Shown here: positions 52,522 to 61,601 of the stretch, piece by piece
How positions within the stretch are numbered: position 1 is the first letter of the stretch
Layout: each line of letters starts with the position of its first letter
Source: Terriglobia bacterium
Lineage (GTDB): Bacteria > Acidobacteriota > Terriglobia > JAIQFV01
Reading direction: 5' to 3'
DNA length: 64,000 nt
NCBI GenBank assembly: GCA_020073085.1
Contig: JAIQFV010000010.1
Coordinates: 186,001-250,000, forward strand
Translations under genes and position numbers: made by a program
Notes under the pieces: generated by a model
What the model saw: only the letters and a program-made list of their open reading frames with translations
Database searches by the model: none
Told to the model about the DNA's origin: nothing

Positions 52522-52655
52522 GTCCGGGTTGAAGGCCGATGCGAAACGTGTCCGTCCTCGCAACATCGCTCGGGCGGTTCGTCCGTTCGCCCGACGAAAG
52601 ACCCCCGGTCTTGTACCTCCTGCTCAAATGCATGCCGCGGCGACCCGAAGCCCCC

Positions 52656-54149
52656 TCAATTATTGTCGATCTGGGCTCGCTGCAGTTTTCCGGAATAATC
52701 GATATACACGGACTTCCACTCGCTAAAAACATCAAGGGCGGCGGTTCCGGCCTCGCGATGTCCATTCCCCGTATTCTTCGTTCCGCCAAAGGGGAGGTGT
52801 ACCTCCGCCCCAATGGTGGAAGCGTTGACATAGAAGATCCCCGTATACATGTCGCGCATGGCATTGAATGCCCGGTTCACATCCTGCGTGTAGATGGCTG
52901 ACGAGAGGCCGTAGTCCACGCTGTTGCCAATCGCAACGGCTTCATCAAAACTATTGCAAGGAATGACCGAGACGACGGGCCCAAATATCTCTTCGCGCGC
53001 AATGCGCATCTTCGGATCCACATCCCCAAAAATCGTGGGCTCATGGAACCAGCCCTTGGAATAGACCCCCTTGGTCAGCCGATTTCCTCCGCAAAGCAGG
53101 TCGGCCCCTTCCTTTCGCCCGATCTTGACGTAGTTCAAAACCGTGTTGAGCTGGCTTTCATTGATTGAAGGTCCCATCTCCACCTCGGGGTTCAGGCCGT
53201 TTCCCACCCGAAGCTTCTTTGCCCGTTCCACGAACATCTTGATGAATTCCTTGTAAGCCCGCTTGTGGACCACGATCCGGGACGAGGCGGTGCACCGTTG
53301 GCCGGTGGTTCCAAAACCGCCCCATATCGCACCGTCGACGGCCAGGTCCAGCTTGGCATCGTCCATCACAATAATGACGTTTTTGCCTCCCATCTCCAAG
53401 TGGCAGTGTTTAAACTGCGGTGCGCAGGCCTCACTTACGGCGCGGCCCACATTCGTTGACCCGGTGAATGAGACGACCTTCACGTCGGGATGCGTCATGA
53501 GCGGGTCCCCTACGTCCGATCCCGATCCCGTCACAAGATTCAACACGCCCTTGGGCAAACCGCACTCATCGAGGGTTTTGACCAGGTTGATGGCCGACAG
53601 CGGGGTGTCGGTCGCCGGTTTGATGACCACCGTATTCCCGCACACCAGGGCCGGCATGATCTTCCACGAGGGAATCGCCATGGGAAAATTCCACGGTGTG
53701 ATCATCGCGCACACCCCCAACGGCATCCTTACACTCATCTGGAACTTGTTGGGCAATTCCGAGGGCGTCGTCTGCCCAAACATGCGGCGCCCTTCGCCGG
53801 CCATATAAAAGCTCATGTCGATGGCTTCCTGCACATCCCCCCGCGTTTCGTCCAGCACTTTGCCCATCTCACAAGTCATCTCGCGGGCGAACTCCTCCTT
53901 TTTCTCAACCAACCGATGCGCCGCCCGAAAAATGATCTCTGCTCGTTTCGGGGCTGGAAAGAGCCGCCATGTCTCGTAGGCTTTCTTTGCCGTCGCCACT
54001 GCCTTCTCGACGTCACGGCGGTCGGACTTCTGAAACAACCCGATCAACTCGTCCGTGTTGGCGGGGTTGCGGTTCTCAAACGTCTTTCCTGTGTGCGAAT
54101 CAACCCACTCGCCACCAACAAAATTCTTATAGACCTGCGCTTTACTCAT
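52656..54149 (-). CDS. NAD(P)-dependent aldehyde dehydrogenase
   Basis: Oxidises an aldehyde to the acid. The 497-residue protein has all family landmarks: [17 protein letters not shown] (about 153-169), [11 protein letters not shown] (about 231-241), LEMGGKN with the general-base Glu (about 254-260), GQRCTASSR with the catalytic Cys (about 288-296) and EEIFGPV (about 393-399). The ending [19 protein letters not shown] resembles the branch containing aminoadipic or piperideine-carboxylate semialdehyde enzymes, but substrate assignment by eye is not safe. A promoter with an embedded palindrome lies at 54289-54317. Confidence 0.92.
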   Translation of the reverse strand: MSKAQVYKNFVGGEWVDSHTGKTFENRNPANTDELIGLFQKSDRRDVEKAVATAKKAYETWRLFPAPKRAEIIFRAAHRLVEKKEEFAREMTCEMGKVLDETRGDVQEAIDMSFYMAGEGRRMFGQTTPSELPNKFQMSVRMPLGVCAMITPWNFPMAIPSWKIMPALVCGNTVVIKPATDTPLSAINLVKTLDECGLPKGVLNLVTGSGSDVGDPLMTHPDVKVVSFTGSTNVGRAVSEACAPQFKHCHLEMGGKNVIIVMDDAKLDLAVDGAIWGGFGTTGQRCTASSRIVVHKRAYKEFIKMFVERAKKLRVGNGLNPEVEMGPSINESQLNTVLNYVKIGRKEGADLLCGGNRLTKGVYSKGWFHEPTIFGDVDPKMRIAREEIFGPVVSVIPCNSFDEAVAIGNSVDYGLSSAIYTQDVNRAFNAMRDMYTGIFYVNASTIGAEVHLPFGGTKNTGNGHREAGTAALDVFSEWKSVYIDYSGKLQRAQIDNN

Positions 54150-54288
54150 GAGTCCTCCTCAGGTTAAGTCGTGCGGAACTCCCCGAATCAAGACGAAAGG
54201 AATGGAAGGGACCGAACGCAGTGGCGGATCTGTCATCCGAGGATGGGATGCTCTTGACTTTCAGCGTCGGAGACCAATTCCCCACTGA

Positions 54289-54317
54289 CTGTAACAAAAC
54301 GTCACAGGAGCGTCAAG
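54289..54317 (-). promoter_or_regulatory. Promoter of the aldehyde dehydrogenase with embedded palindrome
   Basis: On the minus strand TTGACG (54312-54317) and TACAGT (54289-54294) are exactly 17 bp apart. The spacer and -10 carry the near-palindrome TGTGACGTTTTGTTACA (54291-54307; arms TGTGAC and GTTACA, 5 of 6 pairs). A repressor dimer there would block transcription. The leader would be about 135 nt. Confidence 0.5.
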
Positions 54318-54522
54318 AATGGCCACCTTTCTCTGGCGCAGTGATTTACATCACTCACTCTTGTCACAATGCAGGTAAGATGAAGCCGTGAATTCAAAAT
54401 GTTTCGATTCGATTCACAAGTTCACAACCGCGGTTTCAGCTTGCGTATTCCTGTGACCTTTGCTATGGTCTTGACGTTTTCCGTCAGGCCTGATGTTCCT
54501 TATTGGCAAGTCCGGGCCACTA

Positions 54523-54570
54523 CAACACAACAAACCTGAGTCAGAGCGGTTTTCCTGTCCTGTTGTGTTG
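54523..54570. repeat. Inverted repeat CAACACAACA / TGTTGTGTTG
   Basis: Perfect 10-bp arms (54523-54532 and 54561-54570) separated by 28 bp, about 80 bp before the M23 peptidase gene. Followed by a pyrimidine-rich ACCTTTTCCTT. It may be a terminator-like or regulator-binding structure; its role is unknown. Confidence 0.5.
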
Positions 54571-54648
54571 ACCTTTTCCTTAAACCAAAGGCCACTCCTC
54601 AGCCGTTAATAAGTCTATCCTAGTCGAGTCTAATAGTCAGGGGGACCA

Positions 54649-55509
54649 ATGGAGAAGCGGTTTTATACTTTTATCGTTGCACACCATGCAACAGCCCGCC
54701 TTCATAAGATCCGGATCCCGCGTTTTGTCCTCTACACCGTTCTGGTGACGAGCTTGATTGGCATCATCTCCGTCGTAGTGATGACCTCAACGTACATCCG
54801 CATGGTGGCGAAGACTTTCGATTACAACACCCTCCGCAAACAAAAGGAAGCCCTCCAACTGGAAAACCTGAACATGCGGGTGTCTACCAGCCAAATCGAT
54901 GAAAAAATCTCGGTCATCGAAGCGCTCGCCAAGAAGCTGAGCGTCACCTCCGGCTTGGACAAACAAGCCCTCAAGCCCAATGCGGGCGGCATCGGGGGTT
55001 TTCGCGAACCGGCGGGCCAGCTACCCACCCTGGAAGCGCTCAAGCAAAATGCCTCGAGCCTCGAATTCCAGTTGCGACGCCTCGATCAATATTACGTCGA
55101 GATGGCAAAGAAGATGGTGGCGATGCCGTCCCTTTGGCCGGTGCACGGCTATGTCACGGGACGCTTCGGTCTTCGGAATGACCCCTTGAACGAGGAAGGC
55201 GAGGTTCATGTCGGGGTGGATATTTCGACGCCTTATGGAAACAAGATCATCGCGCCCGCGGACGGCCTGGTTATTTTTGCCGAACCCCGGGCTGGGTACG
55301 GGAACATTATCGTTTTGGATCATGGTTTTGGCGTCACCACCCGCTATGGCCACCTCTCCGCTTTCAAAGTTAGAGAAGGTCAATATGTGAAACGCGGAGA
55401 TGTGATGGGTTACGTCGGCTCAACGGGCCGTTCGACGGGCGCTCATCTCCATTACGAAATCCGCATTCATGACAATCCCGTCGATCCCATGAGGTACATG
55501 AAGGGATAA
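54649..55509 (+). CDS. M23-family metallopeptidase with N-terminal membrane anchor
   Basis: A 286-residue LytM-type peptidase that acts on, or regulates others that act on, peptidoglycan. One transmembrane helix (FVLYTVLVTSLIGIISVVVM, about 26-45) is followed by a coiled segment (TLRKQKEALQLENLNMRVST) and the M23 domain (about 160-285). Zinc ligands are intact: His187 and Asp191 in HVGVDI, and His268 in GAHLHYEIR (with the catalytic His266). So it should be enzymatically active, unlike degenerate LytM activators. It is a single gene with an SD GGGGGA. Confidence 0.93.
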   Translation: MEKRFYTFIVAHHATARLHKIRIPRFVLYTVLVTSLIGIISVVVMTSTYIRMVAKTFDYNTLRKQKEALQLENLNMRVSTSQIDEKISVIEALAKKLSVTSGLDKQALKPNAGGIGGFREPAGQLPTLEALKQNASSLEFQLRRLDQYYVEMAKKMVAMPSLWPVHGYVTGRFGLRNDPLNEEGEVHVGVDISTPYGNKIIAPADGLVIFAEPRAGYGNIIVLDHGFGVTTRYGHLSAFKVREGQYVKRGDVMGYVGSTGRSTGAHLHYEIRIHDNPVDPMRYMKG

Positions 55510-55535
55510 ACAAGCGCGCATCGAGCAACGGGGAC

Positions 55536-56036
55536 CTACTCAATGACCATCAACTCTTCACCCGCGTTGACGGTCTTTCCCTCGTGCGCATTCAAACTCT
55601 TGATTGTCCCGCTTCTTGGGGCTTTGAGTTCGTTTTGCATCTTCATGGCCTCAACCACTACCACTCCCTGCCCCGGCTCGACAGCCTGACCTTCCGCCAC
55701 CAGCAACCGCACGACCTTTCCGGGCATGGGCGAGCTGATCGACACCTCGCCGCTGGAATCCGCATGGCGGTGGCGGAGCGATTTCAATTTTCTTGGGTCG
55801 ACCAGCTCCAACGTGATTCGGCGATCCCGAAGTGCGACGTGGAATTCCCCGTCGCGCAGGGCATCGACATGAACGTCAAAGACCTTTCCTCCCCACACGA
55901 TCGAGTACCGCCCCGGAGAAACGTCAATGATATCAGCCTCGTAACGGGCCTCTTGGATCTGCAGTTCGACCCGCGGGCCGGACCGGTGAATCTCCAACGG
56001 AAGTGATTGATTGTCTAGGTACGCTTCGAACTTCAC
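55536..56036 (-). CDS. Biotin carboxyl carrier protein of an acyl-CoA carboxylase
   Basis: A 166-residue protein with the C-terminal biotinyl domain carrying the biotinylated Lys132 in VEAMKMQNELKAP and the first strand SSPMPGKVVRLLV. The N-terminal 90 residues (LQIQEARYEADIIDVSPGRY, SIVWGGKVFDVHVDA) match the BT-like region found in alpha chains of propionyl/3-methylcrotonyl-CoA carboxylases rather than the Ala/Pro-rich AccB N-terminus. Its ATG overlaps the biotin carboxylase stop as ATGA. So these two genes together equal one split carboxylase alpha chain. Confidence 0.88.
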   Translation of the reverse strand: MKFEAYLDNQSLPLEIHRSGPRVELQIQEARYEADIIDVSPGRYSIVWGGKVFDVHVDALRDGEFHVALRDRRITLELVDPRKLKSLRHRHADSSGEVSISSPMPGKVVRLLVAEGQAVEPGQGVVVVEAMKMQNELKAPRSGTIKSLNAHEGKTVNAGEELMVIE

Positions 56037-57580
56037 CGGGAGTCTTTCCTCTCAAGAACTTTCTTGCGTCCTGCCCATTTCCACCGGCTCCCCGTGGTTT
56101 CGCCGGTCGTCAAAGCGAAATGGGGACTGGATCCATTCCTCAGGGCATGAACGGACGCGGCCATGAGCGCCACAATCCGGCTCTCATCCAGGGGGGCGGG
56201 TTGGGAGGCCGGCGCGGCATTGGTCTCCATCGATTCCTCCCCCAAGACCTTATCGATAAAACCCGTGTCATAATTTCCCGACAGAAAATCGGGGTGTCGC
56301 AGGATCTTTTGATAGAACGGGATGCCTGTCTGAATCCCCATCACCTCGTACTCCAAAAGCGCCCGGCGCAAGCGCCCAATCGCCTCTTCGCGGGTCGTCC
56401 CCCAGGTTGACAGCTTGGCGAGCAAGGGATCGTATTCAAGAGGAACGTCCCATCCCTCATAGGCGCCGCTGTCGATCCGCACTCCCGGTCCCGCGGGGCG
56501 TCCCAAGACGGTCAACCGGCCCGGAGACGGATAGAAATGGTTGTAGGGGTCCTCGGCGTAGATGCGACATTCGATGGCTGCGCCGCGAGGGAGGATGTCT
56601 TTCTGGGAAAAGTGCAGAGCCTCTCCCGCCGCGATCGAAATCTGTTCTTTGACCAGGTCAATCCCGGTCACCCATTCGGTGATGGGATGCTCCACCTGCA
56701 GCCGGGTATTCATCTCCAGAAAGTAAAAGTCCCGCCGGGAATCGACAAGAAACTCAACTGTGCCGGCGTTGACGTAACCACAGGCCCGTCCGACGGCGAC
56801 CGCTGCCTCCCCCATGTGCCGGCGGATCGAATCGTTGATGAAGGTCGAAGGGGTTTCTTCCATGACCTTCTGATGGCGACGTTGGATGGAGCACTCGCGT
56901 TCTCCCAGGTGGATGACATGCCCGTGTGCATCCGCCAGAATCTGAATTTCGATGTGCCGGGGCTGGTCGAGAAATTTCTCAATATAAATCGCGTCATTGC
57001 GGAAAGCGTTCAAGGCTTCCGAGCGGGCCGTGCGCACCGCAGATTCCATTTCGGCCTCGCATTTCACGAGCCGCAACCCTTTGCCTCCTCCTCCCGCCGC
57101 CGCTTTGACCATGACCGGAAAACCGATTTCTCTCGCGATGCCACATGCCTCGCGGTCATCTGAAACCGGTTCGATCGTGCCCGGTACAATAGGAACTCCC
57201 GCGCTCTTCATCGCAGCCCGGGCTGAAATCTTGGATCCCATCAACTGCATGGCGGAGGCCGGTGGACCGATAAAAGCAATCCCGCCCCGCTCGCACGCTT
57301 CAGCAAAATCGGCATTCTCGGACAAGAAGCCATAGCCCGGATGAATGGCCTCCGCACCCGTCTTTTTTGCGGCCGCAATAATCTTGTCAATCGAGAGATA
57401 GCTTTCCGAGGCGGGCGGAGGACCAATCAAGACGGCCTCATCGGCCATGCGGACGTGGAGGGAGGCTCGATCCCGCTCCGAATACACTGCAACCGTGGGG
57501 ATCCCCATTTCACAGCATGCCCGGATGACACGGACGGCGATCTCACCTCGGTTGGCAATCAGGATTTTTTTAAACACCAT
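56033..57580 (-). CDS. Biotin carboxylase subunit of an acyl-CoA carboxylase
   Basis: ATP-dependent carboxylation of biotin. The 515-residue protein starts at the ATG at 57580 (VFKKILIANRGEIAVRVIRA) and has the ATP-grasp motifs VKAAAGGGGKGLRLV (about 158-172), ERECSIQRRHQKVMEETPS (about 226-244) and FLEMNTRLQVEHPITEWVTG (about 283-302). It is about 60 residues longer than AccC; the C-terminal extension (after residue 450) is found in longer acyl-CoA carboxylase alpha chains. With the downstream carrier it probably forms a propionyl-CoA-like carboxylase. The carboxyltransferase subunit is not in the window. Confidence 0.9.
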   Translation of the reverse strand: MVFKKILIANRGEIAVRVIRACCEMGIPTVAVYSERDRASLHVRMADEAVLIGPPPASESYLSIDKIIAAAKKTGAEAIHPGYGFLSENADFAEACERGGIAFIGPPASAMQLMGSKISARAAMKSAGVPIVPGTIEPVSDDREACGIAREIGFPVMVKAAAGGGGKGLRLVKCEAEMESAVRTARSEALNAFRNDAIYIEKFLDQPRHIEIQILADAHGHVIHLGERECSIQRRHQKVMEETPSTFINDSIRRHMGEAAVAVGRACGYVNAGTVEFLVDSRRDFYFLEMNTRLQVEHPITEWVTGIDLVKEQISIAAGEALHFSQKDILPRGAAIECRIYAEDPYNHFYPSPGRLTVLGRPAGPGVRIDSGAYEGWDVPLEYDPLLAKLSTWGTTREEAIGRLRRALLEYEVMGIQTGIPFYQKILRHPDFLSGNYDTGFIDKVLGEESMETNAAPASQPAPLDESRIVALMAASVHALRNGSSPHFALTTGETTGSRWKWAGRKKVLERKDSR

Positions 57581-57839
57581 CGGGATGATTGGGCAAAGAG
57601 TTTGAGCCCGAATGATCTCTCCTGGCAGTCTCAAGAGCAGGGCTGCGACCACCTGCTCCGTTCGGGGACGACGGGCGCAGCCTGAGGAAAGTCGTTATTC
57701 TGAACTGACTGAGCGGATAGGGAAACTGGATTCTTGAGGGATTCAGGATCCCTCAGCACAAAGTCCTGGGGGACCAGGACCTCTTTTCAAATTTTCAGAC
57801 AAGTCCGTTCCGAGACGGCGCTCTCCAGCGCTTTCCCCG

Positions 57840-58382
57840 CTACCTCCTGAAATTGTGTCTCTGGAATGCAAACGGCTGGAAGAAGGGACGGCCAAAGAAG
57901 AACCCACCGCCCCCAAATCCAAATGAGTTTCCCAAAGAGAAAGCATTGCGGCGATTTCCAAATAACAAGAAGCTCGAGGATGCAAAGGGCGACCGGAACC
58001 TCGACCTCCCTGGACCCCAGGAAGAGTTCCCAAACCCGATGGACAGCGGTGGCCAGTAGCCCAGTCCATTCATTTGAAAATCGGCCAGTCTGTCCCCCTC
58101 GCGTGTTCTGCCCGTCAGGACATCAATATCCCTCGGGTCGTAAGGGCGACGGACCCTCATTCTTTCCAAAAACCATTGTTTCACATCCGGATCAATGGAT
58201 GGAATCTCGGACGAGGAGGCTCCGGGTGGCTGGGTATCGGCCTTGGCCGGTTCCCCCTTCGTGGCTGGGACGGAAGATGGATTGGACGGTGCGGCCGACT
58301 GTGCCCACTCCATGCCAGCAAACAACCCCACGCCCAGCACCGTCAACAATAATGCCGTCAAACGATGGATTCGATGTATCAT
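57840..58382 (-). CDS. Secreted Gly/Phe/Arg-rich protein of unknown function
   Basis: A 180-residue exported protein. Signal peptide TALLLTVLGVGLFAGMEWAQ, then a Ser/Pro/Ala-rich linker, a short conserved-looking part (DVKQWFLERMRVRRPYDPRD) and a C-terminus dominated by Phe, Gly, Ser and Arg (NSFGFGGGGFFFGRPFFQPF). No known domain is seen. The low-complexity end might bind another surface component. It is separated by 190 bp from the biotin carboxylase gene start. Confidence 0.65.
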   Translation of the reverse strand: MIHRIHRLTALLLTVLGVGLFAGMEWAQSAAPSNPSSVPATKGEPAKADTQPPGASSSEIPSIDPDVKQWFLERMRVRRPYDPRDIDVLTGRTREGDRLADFQMNGLGYWPPLSIGFGNSSWGPGRSRFRSPFASSSFLLFGNRRNAFSLGNSFGFGGGGFFFGRPFFQPFAFQRHNFRR

Positions 58383-58606
58383 GGCATCCTCTCAACGCGG
58401 TTGTCGAATTGGTCCGTTGTTTCTATTATAATCTGCGTGTCAATGAAAACGATGAGGGAGATGGGGGGACGCCGCGAGAGGACACCTTTATCTGGTTTTG
58501 CGGGAGATTTACTTTCTTCATCTTTGGATCAAGTGACGCACCCTTCTGATCCCATCCGGGATTTCGTTTTGCTTCGCTTTTAGATTGTATCTCGGGAAAG
58601 GGGACG

Positions 58607-58897
58607 ATGATGCCCATCGATGAACACCTCGACCGCGAAAGGCTGGTGGAGGTCGCTATAACCCACAATGAGGTAGAGGCCAATATCATCAAGAGCCTCC
58701 TTGATGCCGCCGGGATCGATTGCCTGCTCGTGACGCAGACACCTCACAATGTTTTACCCGTGAATATCAATGGACTGGGCGCATTCAAGATCAAGGTCCT
58801 GGACCACAGCGTGGGGGCTGCCAAGGCGGTTATCCAGGATTATGAAAACCAGGATTTTGAAAGCACCGAAGCGATTGACGAGGAACCGCCCGTATGA
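58607..58897 (+). CDS. DUF2007-like small cytoplasmic protein
   Basis: A 96-residue protein resembling the DUF2007 family (putative signal-transducing proteins): LVEVAITHNEVEANIIKSLL then DAAGIDCLLV, with a beta-alpha-beta ferredoxin-like pattern and an ALIxDYE-like VIQDYE near the end. The acidic tail DFESTEAIDEEPPV follows. Two ATGs are adjacent at 58607 and 58610 with AAAGGGGA upstream. It overlaps yihY by 4 bp (ATGA), so the two are translationally coupled. Function unknown. Confidence 0.8.
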   Translation: MMPIDEHLDRERLVEVAITHNEVEANIIKSLLDAAGIDCLLVTQTPHNVLPVNINGLGAFKIKVLDHSVGAAKAVIQDYENQDFESTEAIDEEPPV

Positions 58898-59772
58898 GCC
58901 AGAAGAACGGCCGCTCCACGGCAAAGGCCGGCACTCTTTCGACGACGGGGCATGACTTCCTCAATACTTTCAAGCGAGCCTTCCGTTCATTCCTGCAGAG
59001 CGATTGCGGCAGTCTTTCCGCGGCGATTGCCTTTTACAGTCTTCTTTCCCTCTTTCCTCTGGTGATGAGCCTGGTCAGCTTGAGTGGATTCCTGATCCGG
59101 CAAACCGGCTCCGAAGAGGCCCTCATTCACCGAGCAACACTCTGGCTGCCCGCCGGGGCCGAGATCATCCAGGAAAACCTCAAGTCCATTTCAAAGAACT
59201 TCGGTCGCGTCCAGCTGATCTCACTGCTGCTGCTGTGGTGGAGCGCATCGGGGGTCTTTCTCCCCATGGAAACCGCGTTAAACCGGGCCTGGCGCGTTCC
59301 GAGGAGCCGCAGTTACTGGCGACGCCATCTGCTCGCCCTGGGGATGTCCCTGCTTTGCGGAACCCTTCTCGTTTTTTCGCTGGGGGTCACCGCAGCGCAA
59401 CGGCGGATGGCGCACCTGGCGCGGACCTCCCAAGGGGATTGGAGTAACCCCGCCTTCTTCTCCCCTCTCGTCCATTTCATGTTTCTCTTCACTCCCATCG
59501 TCTTCTCGGTCATCACCTTCATTTTGATTTATTGGATCGTTCCCAACCAGCCGATCAAGCTTCGGGCGGTGTTGGGGGGAGCCCTCATGGCAGCCGCCCT
59601 CTGGGAGGTCGCCAAGTATTTGTTCGCGGTCCTCATGCCATTCTTCAATTATCGCCACCTTTACGGCTCGCTGGGTGCTGCCGTCGCCATCATGATGTGG
59701 GGATATATCTCCTCTCTGATCCTGCTCTTCGGAGCGGAATTTGCGGCGGCCTCTGGAAGCGGTCGAGCCTGA
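58894..59772 (+). CDS. YihY/virulence factor BrkB-family membrane protein
   Basis: A 292-residue inner-membrane protein with about six helices. Family landmarks are SLSAAIAFYSLLSLFPLVMSLVSL (about 40-64), WWSASGVFLPMETALNRAW (about 115-133) and GGALMAAALWEVAKYLFAV (about 228-246) with YGSLGAAVAIMMWGYISS near the end. Once annotated as ribonuclease BN, the family is not a nuclease; its transport role is unclear. It is coupled to the DUF2007-like gene. Confidence 0.9.
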   Translation: MSQKNGRSTAKAGTLSTTGHDFLNTFKRAFRSFLQSDCGSLSAAIAFYSLLSLFPLVMSLVSLSGFLIRQTGSEEALIHRATLWLPAGAEIIQENLKSISKNFGRVQLISLLLLWWSASGVFLPMETALNRAWRVPRSRSYWRRHLLALGMSLLCGTLLVFSLGVTAAQRRMAHLARTSQGDWSNPAFFSPLVHFMFLFTPIVFSVITFILIYWIVPNQPIKLRAVLGGALMAAALWEVAKYLFAVLMPFFNYRHLYGSLGAAVAIMMWGYISSLILLFGAEFAAASGSGRA

Positions 59773-59861
59773 AAGTGACATGGGGAAATCGCGGAATCTT
59801 CGCGGCAGGGGCGCATAGCTTTGCGCCCCTGCGTTGAACCACGCACGATTTTGGAACAGTT

Positions 59862-60554
59862 TCAATGATCTTTGCTTCCGGTAGGATTCTTTCCTGCGGG
59901 CACGTTCGTGGGGGGCAGGGCGATTCGGACGTCGACCTTCTCAACGGAAAGCCGAACCGTGGGATCGTCAACCGACAGACTCACCGAAAGCTTTTGATTA
60001 GGAGCGACCCGAGCCAGGTCAATCAAGTCGGTGGACACCTGGGTAAGATCATTCACCCTCGATTCGGGCCCTTCCACCTGCACCTCAGCGGGTTCCGCGT
60101 CAAGTCTTGGTGTGCCTTTGAAATCCCCCAGGGACCCCTTCCAGCGGACATTTACGGGAAGGGTTTTGCGGATCGTGCGTTCCAGACGCAGCTTGACGTG
60201 GGTGGGGACAACCCGGATCACTTCAACTCCCACGGGGGCCTGGACGCTGACATTATTCAAAGGATAGGTATGCTCACCCAGGAAGGGGTGGGAGAGATCG
60301 ATGGAAATGTACATGTCGGCAGCGGTCAGTCGCTTGATCAACTTGGCGGACGCTCGCGCCCTCACGTTCACCGAATTGATCACGTCCCCCACGACCTCGA
60401 CGCCTTCCGGCATGTTTCGAAGCTCTAGGGGGACATTGAACCCGACTTCCGCTATATCTTCGCTGGTAATAATCCGCCAGAACGCAAACGCCAAGACCAG
60501 GGAAAAGAATTTGAGTCCAATATTCTGAGTGAAAACTTGACGAAAAATTTTCAT
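59862..60554 (-). CDS. cdaR: YbbR-domain protein, CdaA regulator
   Basis: A 230-residue protein with one N-terminal membrane helix (LKFFSLVLAFAFWRIITSED) and two to three YbbR repeats facing outward (for example VEVVGDVINSVNVRARASAK, then VSVQAPVGVEVIRVVPTHVK with VKLRLERT). CdaR modulates the diadenylate cyclase CdaA in Firmicutes. It lies 120 bp after cdaA on the same strand. The usual third partner GlmM is at 23.2-24.6 kb. Confidence 0.88.
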   Translation of the reverse strand: MKIFRQVFTQNIGLKFFSLVLAFAFWRIITSEDIAEVGFNVPLELRNMPEGVEVVGDVINSVNVRARASAKLIKRLTAADMYISIDLSHPFLGEHTYPLNNVSVQAPVGVEVIRVVPTHVKLRLERTIRKTLPVNVRWKGSLGDFKGTPRLDAEPAEVQVEGPESRVNDLTQVSTDLIDLARVAPNQKLSVSLSVDDPTVRLSVEKVDVRIALPPTNVPAGKNPTGSKDH

Positions 60555-60674
60555 GCGTGGTTGTTAGGCCTCAAGGCCTTCGCGGCATCCTCAAGGGCGA
60601 GGAGCGCATTGATGTCCCGTCACTTGAGATGACCCCTCACAGCGCAATCGCGGAGAGCATCCCTTTCAGAGGGA

Positions 60675-61517
60675 TCAACTCTGTACCCGGGATTTCTCAG
60701 TGGCCGCGGCCGGTTCTGAGGCAGCGGGTCTCGTCGGAGCCCGTCGAAGAGACAATTGGAAGAGCTGGTATAACCGTTTTTTCAGCTGTTCTCCATCCAA
60801 GGCGCGTTCAATCTGCCCGCCCTCTGCAATGCTGATGACCCCCGTTTCTTCAGAAACCACGACCGCCACAGCATCGGTTTCTTCGGTGATCCCGATAGCA
60901 GCCCGGTGCCGTGTTCCCAACTCCTTGCTCAGCCGGGGATCCAGGGTGAGCGGCAAAAAACACGCGGCCGAAGCAATCTTATTCCGTTGGACAATCACGG
61001 CGCCGTCATGCAGCGGCGTATGGGGATTAAAGATGGTCATGAGGAGATCGTAAGAAAGCTGAGCGTTCAAGGCCACGCCGCTCTCAATGTAAGTCTTTAG
61101 GCCAATTTCACGCTCCAACACGATCAATCCGCCGATGCGCTGGGAGGAGAGCGCCGTCACGCTCAGCACGATTTCATCGTACACATCGGAGAATCGCATC
61201 GGGGTCAAAGACCGCCAGAAAGGGTTCTTGCCGATGGAGGCGAGACCGCGGCGGATCTCCGACTGAAAGATGATGATGATCGCCAAAAAGAAGAACGGGA
61301 GCAGGTTGGTCAGGATCCACTGGACGGTTTCAAGATGCCAACGCCGCGAGAGGTAATAGAAGACCGTGATGATGATGATGCCGAAGGCCATCTGCGCGCC
61401 GCGAGTGCCGCGCAACAGCACCAGGACCTGATAAATGATGATCGCAACAATCAGGATATCGAGGACATCATTCCAGGTCATCCGGGTGAAATCGAATAAT
61501 TGAAGCAATTGGCTCAT
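60675..61517 (-). CDS. cdaA: Diadenylate cyclase CdaA
   Basis: Makes the second messenger c-di-AMP from two ATP. The 280-residue protein has three N-terminal membrane helices (about 17-86) and the DAC domain with the catalytic DGA (171-173) in PLHDGAVIV and RHR (203-205) in GTRHRAAIG, plus the dimer segment SVTALSSQRIGGLIVLER. A Pro/Ala-rich tail ends the protein. It follows folP by 84 bp in the ftsH-folP-cdaA-cdaR cluster. c-di-AMP usually controls potassium and osmolyte transport and wall homeostasis. Confidence 0.97.
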   Translation of the reverse strand: MSQLLQLFDFTRMTWNDVLDILIVAIIIYQVLVLLRGTRGAQMAFGIIIITVFYYLSRRWHLETVQWILTNLLPFFFLAIIIIFQSEIRRGLASIGKNPFWRSLTPMRFSDVYDEIVLSVTALSSQRIGGLIVLEREIGLKTYIESGVALNAQLSYDLLMTIFNPHTPLHDGAVIVQRNKIASAACFLPLTLDPRLSKELGTRHRAAIGITEETDAVAVVVSEETGVISIAEGGQIERALDGEQLKKRLYQLFQLSLRRAPTRPAASEPAAATEKSRVQS

Positions 61518-61601
61518 GGTCCGGGGTTCACCCCTGCATCCTCACGGTCGATTCATCACGCCGGTTACGCTTCCTGCACAGGACTGTCGATCAAAAACAC
61601 C

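Larger units (their letters stand above)
52204..52655. other. Intergenic region with RNA candidate
   Basis: About 450 bp without a protein-coding gene. It holds a hairpin at 52332-52351 (GGCGTCC-GCAT-GGACGTC with one G-U pair), the nested stems listed separately, and a strong + strand terminator. A -10-like TATACT for ald is near 52238-52243 on the minus strand. Confidence 0.6.
54150..54648. other. Divergent intergenic region
   Basis: Nearly 500 bp without a gene. It contains the aldehyde dehydrogenase promoter/palindrome and a 10-bp-arm inverted repeat at 54523-54570. The M23 peptidase has GGGGGA before its ATG. Confidence 0.5.
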
